Of a stretch of DNA of 29,360 nucleotides, positions 1-7,304 are shown in pieces. The first letter of the stretch is position 1, and each line of letters begins with the position of its first letter. Position numbers and translations under genes: made by a program. The notes beneath the pieces were generated by a model. It was given only the letters and a program-made list of their open reading frames with translations. It did not search any database and was not told the DNA's origin. Source of the DNA: Marinospirillum sp035271045 (GTDB lineage Bacteria > Pseudomonadota > Gammaproteobacteria > Pseudomonadales > Halomonadaceae); contig NZ_DATESC010000026.1 of assembly GCF_035271045.1 (NCBI RefSeq), forward strand, positions 1 to 29,360. The letters run 5' to 3'.

Positions 1-487
1 CCAATAAATCGGGGCGGACTGTAGCGCCTGTGCCAGCCAAAGTACCAGTACCAAGGCCAAACATATTTAGCATTTCTACATCCATTGGCGCAGCAGCAAA
101 AAATTGGCCGCTCCAAGTTTGCCCAATCGTAACGTTATCTAGGCCTAGATAAGCGTGGCGTAATCTAGGCGCATAAGAAGCATCAGCACCTTTATCCAGA
201 TCATCCCAAAAGTCGATTTCCACAAAAGCTTTTACTTTATGCGCTTCAATAAGCGTATCGGCAGAAAAGTTTAGGCGTGACTGACGTAAACTTGATTCAA
301 AAGTTCGAGCGCCAGCATCTGGCTTATTAACAATGCCTTCCGCCTTAATATAACCACCAAAAGTAAACTTTGTTTCGCTTAATTCTGTTACTGCCGCCGC
401 AACTGCCTGAGTGGACACACCTACACTAGCAACGAATAAAGTAACGGCAGTTTTTGTTTTGAAAACCCTGTGTGTTTTAGCAATCAT
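1..487 (-). CDS. DcaP-like outer membrane porin, N-terminal part (runs off the window edge)
   Basis: The frame is open from an ATG at 485-487 to the window edge, giving 162 codons without a stop; the C-terminus lies outside. Residues 1 to about 30 form a signal peptide with a basic start, a hydrophobic core and an Ala-rich end (QAVAAA). The mature part shows FTFGGYIKAEG, then LRQSRLNF, a VEIDFWDD strand, PRLRHAYLGL and IGQTWS. This order is typical of DcaP-family trimeric outer-membrane channels, first known for dicarboxylate uptake in Acinetobacter. Such proteins sit in the outer membrane and pass small anionic solutes; the substrate here cannot be told. A purine-rich GGAAAGG lies a few bases before the ATG. 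The gene is divergent from epd, with a hairpin in the shared upstream region. Family assignment is fairly sure; substrate is unknown. Confidence 0.8.
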   Translation of the reverse strand, partial: MIAKTHRVFKTKTAVTLFVASVGVSTQAVAAAVTELSETKFTFGGYIKAEGIVNKPDAGARTFESSLRQSRLNFSADTLIEAHKVKAFVEIDFWDDLDKGADASYAPRLRHAYLGLDNVTIGQTWSGQFFAAAPMDVEMLNMFGLGTGTLAGTGATVRPDLL

Positions 488-528
488 GGATACCTTTCCA
501 ATCTTTTGATGAAATGAGCCAGTACAAT

Positions 529-554
529 AGATGCTTTTACTAATAAAAGCATCT
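529..554. promoter_or_regulatory. Perfect 11-bp inverted repeat, possible operator or 5' UTR hairpin
   Basis: AGATGCTTTTA (529-539) and TAAAAGCATCT (544-554) are exact reverse complements around a 4-base loop. Weaker outer arms CCAGT (519-523) and ACTGG (556-560) extend it. It lies 42 bases upstream of the porin start codon and 122 bases upstream of epd. It could be a hairpin in the porin leader or a dimeric repressor site. There is no T-run right after it in the porin direction, so a plain terminator is unlikely. Confidence 0.5.
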
Positions 555-617
555 AACTGGGCCAACACTAGCCAGCTAATTTTTTTTGAAACATCATTAA
601 ATTTAATGACTGCAAGT

Positions 618-650
618 TTGCGCCTAACCGTTGGATGCGTAAAATAGGCG
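618..650 (+). promoter_or_regulatory. Candidate sigma-70 promoter for epd-pgk-fba with overlapping inverted repeat
   Basis: A TAAAAT (640-645, five of six to TATAAT) sits 16 bases after a weak TTGCGC (618-623). An inverted repeat, CGCCTA (621-626) and TAGGCG (645-650), overlaps both elements, so a regulator binding it would cover the promoter. It is the best promoter candidate I see before epd, but the -35 match is poor. Confidence 0.35.
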
Positions 651-676
651 TTTATTTAATTAAAGGCTGCTAAAAC

Positions 677-1702
677 ATGAAACCTAGGCTTGCCATCAAT
701 GGATATGGACGAATTGGGCAGTGCATTCTTCGCGCTTGGGCAGAACGTGAAGATTGCCGTGGCTTAGACTTAGTTGCTTTGAATGAGTTGTCCGACCTAG
801 CTACGCTGGCATATTTAACCCGTTACGACACCATTCATGGGCGTTTTCCAGGTAAAGTAGAAACCCTTAATAATCAGTTGTTGATTAATAATCACCCCAT
901 TACCGTGTTGTGCAGTCCAACGCCCGACGGCTTGCCTTGGGCTGATTTAAACATTGATTTATTACTAGAATGCACAGGCAGTTTTAAAGACAGAGCCACG
1001 GCTGAATTACACCTAGAAGCCGGCGCCAAACGCCTGCTTTTTTCCCACCCTGCTGAAGCCGATGTGGATGCCACCATCGTCAGGGGCGTGAATCTTGACC
1101 AGCTAACCCATGAAATGCGTATAGTTTCAGCCGCTTCTTGCACTACCAACTGCGTTATTCCCCTGCTTAAATTACTCGATGATACTTTTGGCATTGAGCA
1201 CGGTACCACCACGACCATTCACTCAGTTATGAACGACCAACCAGTAAGCGATGCTTACAATAAAAACGATTTGCGCTTAACTCGCTCCGCTATGGCTTCT
1301 ATTATTCCTGTTGAAACTGGGCTAGCTAAAGGCATTAACCGCCTACTCCCGCATTTAGAAGGACGCATTGCTTGTACACATTTGCGTGTGCCTACTTTGA
1401 ATGTTTCTGCTATGGATTTAACCCTTTGCTTGCAGCGCGATACCAGCGTTGCTGAAATTAACCAATTATTATTACAAGCCAGCCAAGGTGCATTACAAGG
1501 TATTATGGGCTATACCAAAGAACCTAATGCCTCTGTAGATTTTAACCACGACCCACGCTCTAGCATTGTCGATGCCACCCAAACCCACGTTGCTGGCAAA
1601 CGCTTGGTTAAACTGCTCTGCTGGTTTGATAACGAATGGGGCTTTGCCAACCGAATGTTAGACATTGCGCTTTACTGGCTAGCGCTGGAAAAAAACACTT
1701 AA
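677..1702 (+). CDS. epd: D-erythrose-4-phosphate dehydrogenase (GAPDH superfamily)
   Basis: NAD-dependent cytosolic dehydrogenase that oxidises erythrose 4-phosphate to 4-phosphoerythronate, the first step of the DXP-dependent pyridoxal phosphate pathway in E. coli. The 341-residue length matches Epd (about 339). Visible are the Rossmann motif INGYGRIG (7-14), the catalytic SCTTNC with nucleophile Cys155, and the partner His182. Epd rather than GapA is supported by ALNELSD and YDTIHGRF, by FSHPAEADVDATIV where GapA has a short TGPS-type segment, by SVMNDQ, and by ASVDFNHDPRSSIVDATQT, all close to E. coli Epd as I recall it. It is followed 52 bases later by pgk and then fba, the classical epd-pgk-fba order. 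Paralogues overlap in activity, so glyceraldehyde-3-phosphate dehydrogenase activity cannot be excluded. A weak AAAGG lies about 11 bases before the ATG. Confidence 0.85.
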   Translation: MKPRLAINGYGRIGQCILRAWAEREDCRGLDLVALNELSDLATLAYLTRYDTIHGRFPGKVETLNNQLLINNHPITVLCSPTPDGLPWADLNIDLLLECTGSFKDRATAELHLEAGAKRLLFSHPAEADVDATIVRGVNLDQLTHEMRIVSAASCTTNCVIPLLKLLDDTFGIEHGTTTTIHSVMNDQPVSDAYNKNDLRLTRSAMASIIPVETGLAKGINRLLPHLEGRIACTHLRVPTLNVSAMDLTLCLQRDTSVAEINQLLLQASQGALQGIMGYTKEPNASVDFNHDPRSSIVDATQTHVAGKRLVKLLCWFDNEWGFANRMLDIALYWLALEKNT

Positions 1703-1754
1703 AAATAAATGCTTAAAAATAAACCAATAACCGCTATTAATATGAGGATTCACC

Positions 1755-2918
1755 ATGCAAGTCATTAAAATGACCGACCTAGACCTAGCCGGTAAGCGCG
1801 TGCTTATTCGTGAAGACTTAAATGTACCCATTAAAGATGGCAAAGTTACTTCGGATGCCCGCATTCGTGCCAGCTTGCCAACGATTCAACTGGCGATTAA
1901 AGCCGGTGCTAAAATTATGCTGATGTCGCACCTAGGTCGTCCAGAAGAAGGTGTTTATGATGAAGCCAGTTCTTTAGCGCCCGTTGCAGAACATTTAAGT
2001 GGTTTGTTAGGTCAGCCCGTTAAGTTGGTTAAAGATTATTTGCAAAGCGTTGAAGTCGCTGCAGGGGAAGTGGTTCTGTTAGAAAACGTGCGCTTTAATC
2101 AAGGCGAGAAAAAAGACCAAGACGATTTAGCCAAAGCTTATGCCGCTCTTTGCGATGTGTTTGTGATGGATGCTTTTGGTACTGCGCACCGCGCTCAAGC
2201 TTCAACCCACGGCGTAGCGCGTTTTGCTCCGATTGCTTGTGCTGGCCCTTTATTAGCTGCTGAATTAGACGCATTAGAAAAAGCCCTCGCCCAGCCAGCT
2301 AAACCACTGGTGGCTATTGTTGGTGGTTCTAAAGTTTCGACTAAGCTTGAAGTGCTAACCAGCTTGTCTGAAAAATGCGATCAAATTATTGTAGGTGGCG
2401 GCATTGCCAATACTTTCTTAGCGGCGGCAGGTTTTCCTGTTGGCAAATCTTTATACGAAGCTGATTTGCTCGATAAAGCTAAGCAGTTAATGACTCAGGT
2501 AAATATTCCTTTACCTACCGATGTTGTGGTGGCTAAAGAGTTTTCTGACATGGCAGAAGCAACTATCAAGCAAGTTGCAGAGGTTGCCGAAGACGATATG
2601 ATTTTAGATATCGGTCCAAACACTGCTGCAGCTTTGGCATTATTGCTAAAAGATGCCGGTACTATTCTGTGGAATGGCCCTGTGGGTGTTTTTGAAATTC
2701 AGCAATTCAGCAGTGGTACCCAAGTGCTTTCTAAAGCCATTGCCGATAGCGCTGCCTTCTCCATTGCTGGTGGTGGTGATACCCTAGCAGCCATCGACAA
2801 GTACGGTATTGCTGACCAAGTTTCTTATATTTCTACCGGCGGCGGTGCTTTCTTAGAATACGTGGAAGGTAAAGAACTACCTGCTGTAGCCGCTTTAAAA
2901 GCTGCAGCAAAAAAATAA
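1755..2918 (+). CDS. pgk: Phosphoglycerate kinase
   Basis: Cytosolic enzyme converting 1,3-bisphosphoglycerate and ADP to 3-phosphoglycerate and ATP (reversed in gluconeogenesis or carbon fixation). The 387-residue length is normal for bacteria. N-domain substrate motifs are REDLNVP (19-25), DARIR (34-38), SHLGRP (58-63) and ENVRFNQGEKK (110-120). The C-domain nucleotide motifs are GGSKVSTK (190-197), GGGIANTF (214-221), WNGPVGVFE (306-314) and GGGDT (339-343). All key loops are present, so the enzyme should be active. A good ribosome site, GAGGA, precedes the ATG by about 7 bases. It lies between epd and fba on the same strand with short gaps and is very probably cotranscribed with them. Confidence 0.97.
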   Translation: MQVIKMTDLDLAGKRVLIREDLNVPIKDGKVTSDARIRASLPTIQLAIKAGAKIMLMSHLGRPEEGVYDEASSLAPVAEHLSGLLGQPVKLVKDYLQSVEVAAGEVVLLENVRFNQGEKKDQDDLAKAYAALCDVFVMDAFGTAHRAQASTHGVARFAPIACAGPLLAAELDALEKALAQPAKPLVAIVGGSKVSTKLEVLTSLSEKCDQIIVGGGIANTFLAAAGFPVGKSLYEADLLDKAKQLMTQVNIPLPTDVVVAKEFSDMAEATIKQVAEVAEDDMILDIGPNTAAALALLLKDAGTILWNGPVGVFEIQQFSSGTQVLSKAIADSAAFSIAGGGDTLAAIDKYGIADQVSYISTGGGAFLEYVEGKELPAVAALKAAAKK

Positions 2919-2984
2919 TACTTTATCTACACAAGCTCTCCATTAAACACACACTTATTTAAAATTTTAAAAGGTAAAAATACT

Positions 2985-4049
2985 ATGGCTCTAATTACCC
3001 TACGCCAAATGCTAGATCATGCAGCTGAATACGGCTATGGCGTTCCTGCATTTAACGTAAACAACCTAGAACAAATGCGTGCCATTATGCAGGCTGCCGA
3101 CCGTACCGATTCGCCTGTTATTGTGCAGGCATCAGCCGGTGCACGCAGCTATGCCGGTGCACCTTTTTTACGCCACCTAATTTTAGCGGCCATTGAAGAA
3201 TTTCCGCATATTCCGGTATGTATGCACCAAGACCACGGCACCAGCCCTGCGGTGTGCCAGCGCTCCATTCAGCTAGGTTTTAGCTCGGTAATGATGGACG
3301 GTTCTTTAGGCGAAGACGGTAAAACACCGACTAGCTATGAATACAACGTCGATGTCACCCGTCGCACGGTTGAAATGGCACACGCTTGCGGTGTTTCTGT
3401 TGAAGGCGAATTGGGTTGTTTAGGTAGCTTAGAAACCGGACAAGCCGGTGAAGAAGATGGCATAGGCGCTGAAGGCACCTTAAGCATGGAACAAATGCTC
3501 ACCGACCCTGAAGAAGCCGCTGACTTTGTTAAGAAAACTAAAGTTGATGCCCTAGCGATAGCGATTGGTACTAGCCACGGCGCTTACAAATTCACCAAGC
3601 CACCCACCGGCGACACGCTAGCGATTGACCGCATTAAGGCCATTCACGCACGCATTCCTAACACCCACTTGGTCATGCACGGCTCTTCTTCTGTTCCTCA
3701 AGAATGGCTGGCCATTATTAATGAATTTGGTGGCAAAATTCCTGAAACCTACGGTGTTCCTGTAGAAGAAATTGTGGAAGGCATTAAATACGGTGTGCGT
3801 AAGGTGAATATTGATACTGATCTACGCCTTGCTTCAACGGGTGCAATTCGCCGCTTCTTAGCAGAAAACCCCGCAGAGTTTGACCCACGTAAATACTTTA
3901 AAGCCTCACAAACGGCCATGACGGATATTTGTATTAATCGTTATGAAGCCTTTGGTACGGCAGGCCACGCTAGTAAAATGCGTGCACTTAGCCTAGATGA
4001 TATGACCGCCCGTTATTTAACCGGCGAACTTGATCCAAAAATTAACTAG
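2985..4049 (+). CDS. fba: Class II fructose-bisphosphate aldolase, Calvin-cycle subtype
   Basis: Zinc-dependent aldolase that reversibly joins glyceraldehyde 3-phosphate and dihydroxyacetone phosphate into fructose 1,6-bisphosphate; many members of this subtype also act on sedoheptulose bisphosphate. HQDHGTS carries catalytic Asp83 and zinc ligand His84. GELG (Glu142), SHGAYKF (His198) and MHGSSS (His232) supply the remaining metal and active-site residues. NIDTDLR near 270-280 is the phosphate-binding region. The 354-residue length, the start MALITLRQMLDHAAEYGYGVPAFN and the LETGQAGEEDG insertion fit the subtype found in Pseudomonas and in Calvin-cycle bacteria, not E. coli FbaA. Subtype alone does not show autotrophy. 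AAAAGG lies before the ATG. Last gene of the cluster, followed by a terminator. Confidence 0.95.
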   Translation: MALITLRQMLDHAAEYGYGVPAFNVNNLEQMRAIMQAADRTDSPVIVQASAGARSYAGAPFLRHLILAAIEEFPHIPVCMHQDHGTSPAVCQRSIQLGFSSVMMDGSLGEDGKTPTSYEYNVDVTRRTVEMAHACGVSVEGELGCLGSLETGQAGEEDGIGAEGTLSMEQMLTDPEEAADFVKKTKVDALAIAIGTSHGAYKFTKPPTGDTLAIDRIKAIHARIPNTHLVMHGSSSVPQEWLAIINEFGGKIPETYGVPVEEIVEGIKYGVRKVNIDTDLRLASTGAIRRFLAENPAEFDPRKYFKASQTAMTDICINRYEAFGTAGHASKMRALSLDDMTARYLTGELDPKIN

Positions 4050-4071
4050 CCCGTTCAACAATAGATTTAAA

Positions 4072-4115
4072 CCTCTGATTAACTAATGAATACTATTAGC
4101 TTAATCAGAGGCTTT
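4072..4115 (+). terminator. Rho-independent terminator after fba
   Basis: CCTCTGATTAA (4072-4082) pairs exactly with TTAATCAGAGG (4101-4111). An inner CTAAT/ATTAG pair extends the stem, with one bulged C and a 7-base loop. CTTTT follows directly. The right arm contains the TGA stop of the opposite-strand GGDEF-EAL gene (4105-4107), so that gene ends inside the hairpin. Confidence 0.85.
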
Positions 4116-5817
4116 TCAAATGGGCAATAAAATCATTCAACGGCATAGGATAGCCTAAAAAATACCCCTGCCCTAAATGGCAACCAGCTTTTTTAAGAAA
4201 ATCTAACTGCAACGGTGTTTCTATTCCTTCAGCCACTACCTGCATTCCTAAGCCACACCCTAACCCGATAACTGCTTCAATAATGCAAGAATTACTGTCT
4301 TCTTTTACTAAATCTTTTACAAAAGTTTGGTCTATTTTTAGCGTATTGACCGGAAAATTACGCAAATAAGCCATTGAAGAATAGCCTGTACCAAAATCGT
4401 CAATCGCTAATTGCACCCCTAAGTCACGCAAGCTATGCATGGTTGTGATGGCTTCGTCCACCTTATCCATCACCATACTTTCAGTAATTTCTAGTTCAAC
4501 TTGGCTAGGGTAAATGCCACTAAAAGCAATGGCTTCGGCAACCATTTCTTTTAAACCAGGCCGCTGAAACTGGCGCATCGAAAGGTTAACGGCAATGTGC
4601 AAAGGGTAGCCTAAAACTTTGCTGGCTTGCATGGTATCAGCCAAAGCATTAAATAAAATCCAGCGCCCCAAAGGGTTAATCATGCCAGTATCTTCAGCCA
4701 AAGGAATAAACTCTTCGGGTGAAATCATGCCTTCATCTGTGGGCCAACGCAGTAGCGCTTCCATACCTGTTATTTTACCTGTAGCTAAATCTTGTTTAGG
4801 CTGATAATAAAGGACAAAGCTTTCTTGCTGTAACGCTTTACGCATTTTTGCTTCTAAACGCACACGGCGAGCACTGCTAAGGTTTAAGTCTTCTGAGAAA
4901 AAGCGATAACCACCTTTACCCTCCTCTTTTACTTGCTTTAAAGCCGATTCAGCACACTGCAGTAAACCATCTTCATCTTGAGCATTATCAGGATAAATCG
5001 CCAAACCAAGGCTGGCGGATACATAAATTTCTTCACCTTGTACAATAAAAGGTGCTTCAAGGCAGCTAATTAAACGTTCTGCAACAATGCTGGCATCATC
5101 GGGTTTGCGTAATTCACTTAAAATAAACGAAAAATCATTACCGCCCATGCGTGACAATAAATCAGCATCCCTTTCTTGGCGGTGCTCTTGGCGTGCTAAC
5201 AGGTCGGTACGCCTTATACCGCCACACAAACGCGTGGCTACATCAATCAATAGCTGATCGCCTGCTGCAAAACCAAAGGTGTCATTAATTAATTTAAAGC
5301 GATCAATATTTAATAAAACAAGGCCAGTACGCGAGTTATGACGTGAAGAGATATTAAATTCATGGCCTAAACGGTTACGAAATAAAATACGATTTGGTAA
5401 ATCAGTCAGTGGATCATAGTGGGTTAAGCGCTCTAATTCTGCTTCACTGCGATGCAAAGCCGACATTTCACTGAACATAGCAAAATAATAATTAACGTCG
5501 TTTTTATCGTCGGTGACTGTTTGAATGCTCAAGTGTTTAAGGTAAGAGTGGCCATTAGATTGGTTATCCCAAATGTCACCGTCCCAACGACCGACTTTAT
5601 CCAGTTCAGCGCGTATTCTTTTATAAAAAGCCGCATCATGCTTACCCGATTGATTAATGCGCGGCGTATTGCCTAATGCATTTTTCTTACTAATCCCCGT
5701 TAAATATTCATAAGCAGGATTAACATAAATAATGCGTTGCTGATTATCCGTTACCACGATAGCGTGAGGAGTCGCCTCAACAATAGTCATTAACAAACAA
5801 GAAGGTAAGTGTTGCAA
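4105..5817 (-). CDS. PAS-GGDEF-EAL protein, probable c-di-GMP phosphodiesterase with degenerate GGDEF
   Basis: Cytosolic 570-residue c-di-GMP turnover protein; no membrane segment is seen. A PAS sensor occupies about 8-120, a GGDEF domain about 130-310 and an EAL domain about 320-565. The cyclase signature is GGNDF (225-229), with both acidic positions changed, so cyclase activity is doubtful. The EAL domain is complete: Glu353 in EAL, Asn411, Glu443 in LEITES, DDFGTG (473-478), Lys494 and Glu530. It is therefore probably a phosphodiesterase. An insertion before GGNDF repeats the RxxDLLxR pattern (R202..D205 and R216..D219); the second copy lies at the usual inhibitory-site spacing. Translation probably starts at TTG (5815-5817), because GGAG lies about 6 bases upstream, while the first internal ATG has no such site. 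It follows the acyltransferase gene by 90 bases on the same strand. Confidence 0.9.
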   Translation of the reverse strand: MQHLPSCLLMTIVEATPHAIVVTDNQQRIIYVNPAYEYLTGISKKNALGNTPRINQSGKHDAAFYKRIRAELDKVGRWDGDIWDNQSNGHSYLKHLSIQTVTDDKNDVNYYFAMFSEMSALHRSEAELERLTHYDPLTDLPNRILFRNRLGHEFNISSRHNSRTGLVLLNIDRFKLINDTFGFAAGDQLLIDVATRLCGGIRRTDLLARQEHRQERDADLLSRMGGNDFSFILSELRKPDDASIVAERLISCLEAPFIVQGEEIYVSASLGLAIYPDNAQDEDGLLQCAESALKQVKEEGKGGYRFFSEDLNLSSARRVRLEAKMRKALQQESFVLYYQPKQDLATGKITGMEALLRWPTDEGMISPEEFIPLAEDTGMINPLGRWILFNALADTMQASKVLGYPLHIAVNLSMRQFQRPGLKEMVAEAIAFSGIYPSQVELEITESMVMDKVDEAITTMHSLRDLGVQLAIDDFGTGYSSMAYLRNFPVNTLKIDQTFVKDLVKEDSNSCIIEAVIGLGCGLGMQVVAEGIETPLQLDFLKKAGCHLGQGYFLGYPMPLNDFIAHLKSL

Positions 5818-5907
5818 AATCGTCTCCAGATTCCGTTCAAGATTTAGTTAGGTTTTTTTAGCTCTAAACTACCTGAAAAAAAGCATCCAGTCATCAGCAC
5901 CCAAACG

Positions 5908-6798
5908 CTACATAAAATCTTGACGCAAACGTGTAATGCGTTGATCTTTTGCTTGCCACAATTGATTAATCCAAGCTTGAAAATTAGCTCTAAAAACAGG
6001 ATCTTGTTGATAATCGCCTTTCATCATAGCTTTTGGTATTGGTTGCTTTTGAATATCAATAATAACGCGTTTTACTTTACCACTCAGTAAATTCCAAAAA
6101 GTCGGTGGCTGCTCGTCAAAATATACCAAGGTAATATCTAAGTAATGCACTAGCTGGTTGTTCATTGCATTTAAAGTAAAAGCCACGCCACCTGATTTAG
6201 GTTTCAATAAATACTGGTAAGGTGACTGCTGCTGTTGATGTTTTGCCGATGTAAAACGCGTGCCTTCTAAATAATTGACCAAAGAAACAGGACGGCCATT
6301 TAAACGGTCGCAAGCTTTACGGGTAATATCTAAATCTTGACCGCGCAGTTGCGGATTTTTTTCTAGCTGCGTTTTACTGTGGCGGCGCATAAAAGGGTAT
6401 TCCAACGCCCACCAAGCCAGTCCCAACAAAGGCACCCAAATTAATTCACGCTTTAAGAAAAAAGTAAAAAATGGCGCTTTGCCATGAATAGCCACCATCA
6501 ATGCTGGAATATCGACCCAAGTTTGATGATTAGAAATCACCAACAAAGATTCTTGGCGATTTAAAACTTGCTGACCGCGAATATCCCAGTATGTAGGCGT
6601 TAAATAGCGAAAAATTAGAATATTAAGACTAATCCAAGTCGCTGCAATAGAGCGCACTGCTTCAAAACAAAACACCTTAAACCCAGCAATAGGAATCAGT
6701 AATTTAAGCAAAGCAAAAACCATAAGTGGAATCATGCACACCAAAGTGTTAATTAAAACCAATGCACTGGTTAGTATTCCTGTTAATAAATGTCGCAT
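5908..6798 (-). CDS. YihG-like membrane acyltransferase (PlsC/LPLAT superfamily)
   Basis: Predicted inner-membrane lysophospholipid acyltransferase of 296 residues. The N-terminal 70 residues are strongly hydrophobic, suggesting one or two membrane segments. The acyltransferase signature NHQTWVD gives the His91-x4-Asp96 pair. WVPLLGLAWWALEYPFMRR, the LEGTRFT block (E178, R181) for glycerol-phosphate binding, and KSGGVAF follow. This sequence pattern, with KHQQQ after EGTRF, resembles E. coli YihG more than PlsC. In E. coli such proteins adjust the acyl composition of phospholipids. The start ATG has only a weak GAGA upstream. It is divergent from the YciH gene and lies 90 bases before the GGDEF-EAL gene. 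The superfamily is certain; the exact acceptor lipid is not known. Confidence 0.88.
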   Translation of the reverse strand: MRHLLTGILTSALVLINTLVCMIPLMVFALLKLLIPIAGFKVFCFEAVRSIAATWISLNILIFRYLTPTYWDIRGQQVLNRQESLLVISNHQTWVDIPALMVAIHGKAPFFTFFLKRELIWVPLLGLAWWALEYPFMRRHSKTQLEKNPQLRGQDLDITRKACDRLNGRPVSLVNYLEGTRFTSAKHQQQQSPYQYLLKPKSGGVAFTLNAMNNQLVHYLDITLVYFDEQPPTFWNLLSGKVKRVIIDIQKQPIPKAMMKGDYQQDPVFRANFQAWINQLWQAKDQRITRLRQDFM

Positions 6799-6820
6799 TT
6801 ATCTGTCTCAAAAATTATAT

Positions 6821-6837
6821 TTCATTAGTCTAATGAA
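6821..6837. promoter_or_regulatory. 17-bp perfect palindrome between two divergent genes
   Basis: TTCATTAG and CTAATGAA are exact reverse complements around a single T. The site lies 23 bases from the acyltransferase start and 88 bases from the YciH start. Its size and central position fit a dimeric repressor site, but an AT-rich palindrome this short can occur by chance. Confidence 0.3.
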
Positions 6838-6924
6838 TAATCTAACTAAGCAAAGGTTTAACCTAAGCCTAAATATGGTATTTTAACCCTTTGTTACAAT
6901 CAACTCAGCTTTTCAGGGGTTTTC

Positions 6925-7299
6925 ATGCAGTCGCTAAGACAACAGCTAAGCAGTTTAGTCTATTCTACGGAACAAGGTCAGCTATGCCCTAATTGTCAAC
7001 AACCTACGGCTGCTTGCTGTTGTGATACTTTAGCCGATCAACAGCGCTTAAATACCCTAGACGGTATTATACGTATTCGCCGTGAAACAGCAGGGCGTAA
7101 AGGTAAAGGCGTTACCTCAATTCAAGGCGTTCCCTTAATAAAAGATGATTTAAAAAATCTAACAGCGGAATTAAAAAAACGCTGTGGAACGGGTGGTGCA
7201 TTAAAAGATGGTACTATTGAAATTCAAGGCGATCAACGCGAAGTCATTAAAGCTTTATTAGAAGCTAAAGGATTTCGTGTTAAGTTAAGTGGCGGATAA
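6925..7299 (+). CDS. yciH: YciH/SUI1 (eIF1-like) translation factor
   Basis: Small cytosolic protein of 124 residues in the eIF1/SUI1 family. E. coli YciH is thought to influence initiation fidelity, discriminating against non-canonical initiation. The SUI1 core is clear: IRIRRETAGRKGKGVTSIQGV (about 49-69), LKKRCGTGGALKDGTIEIQGDQR and a C-terminal LEAKGFRVKLSGG, nearly matching E. coli YciH. The N-terminus (LVYSTEQGQLCPNC) carries Cys21, Cys24 and Cys31-33, which could bind a metal; E. coli YciH lacks them, and related cysteine-bearing forms occur in Pseudomonas. AGGGG lies 7 bases before the ATG. The next gene starts 5 bases after the stop, so the two are probably cotranscribed and perhaps translationally coupled. 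Confidence 0.93.
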   Translation: MQSLRQQLSSLVYSTEQGQLCPNCQQPTAACCCDTLADQQRLNTLDGIIRIRRETAGRKGKGVTSIQGVPLIKDDLKNLTAELKKRCGTGGALKDGTIEIQGDQREVIKALLEAKGFRVKLSGG

Positions 7300-7304
7300 A
7301 TTTT

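Noticed and set aside
677..1702. Calling the first gene of the carbon cluster gapA (glyceraldehyde-3-phosphate dehydrogenase)
   Set aside because: The segments FSHPAEADVDATIV, SVMNDQ and VDFNHDPRSSIVD match Epd better than GapA, and epd-pgk-fba is the known order; GAPDH side activity remains possible.
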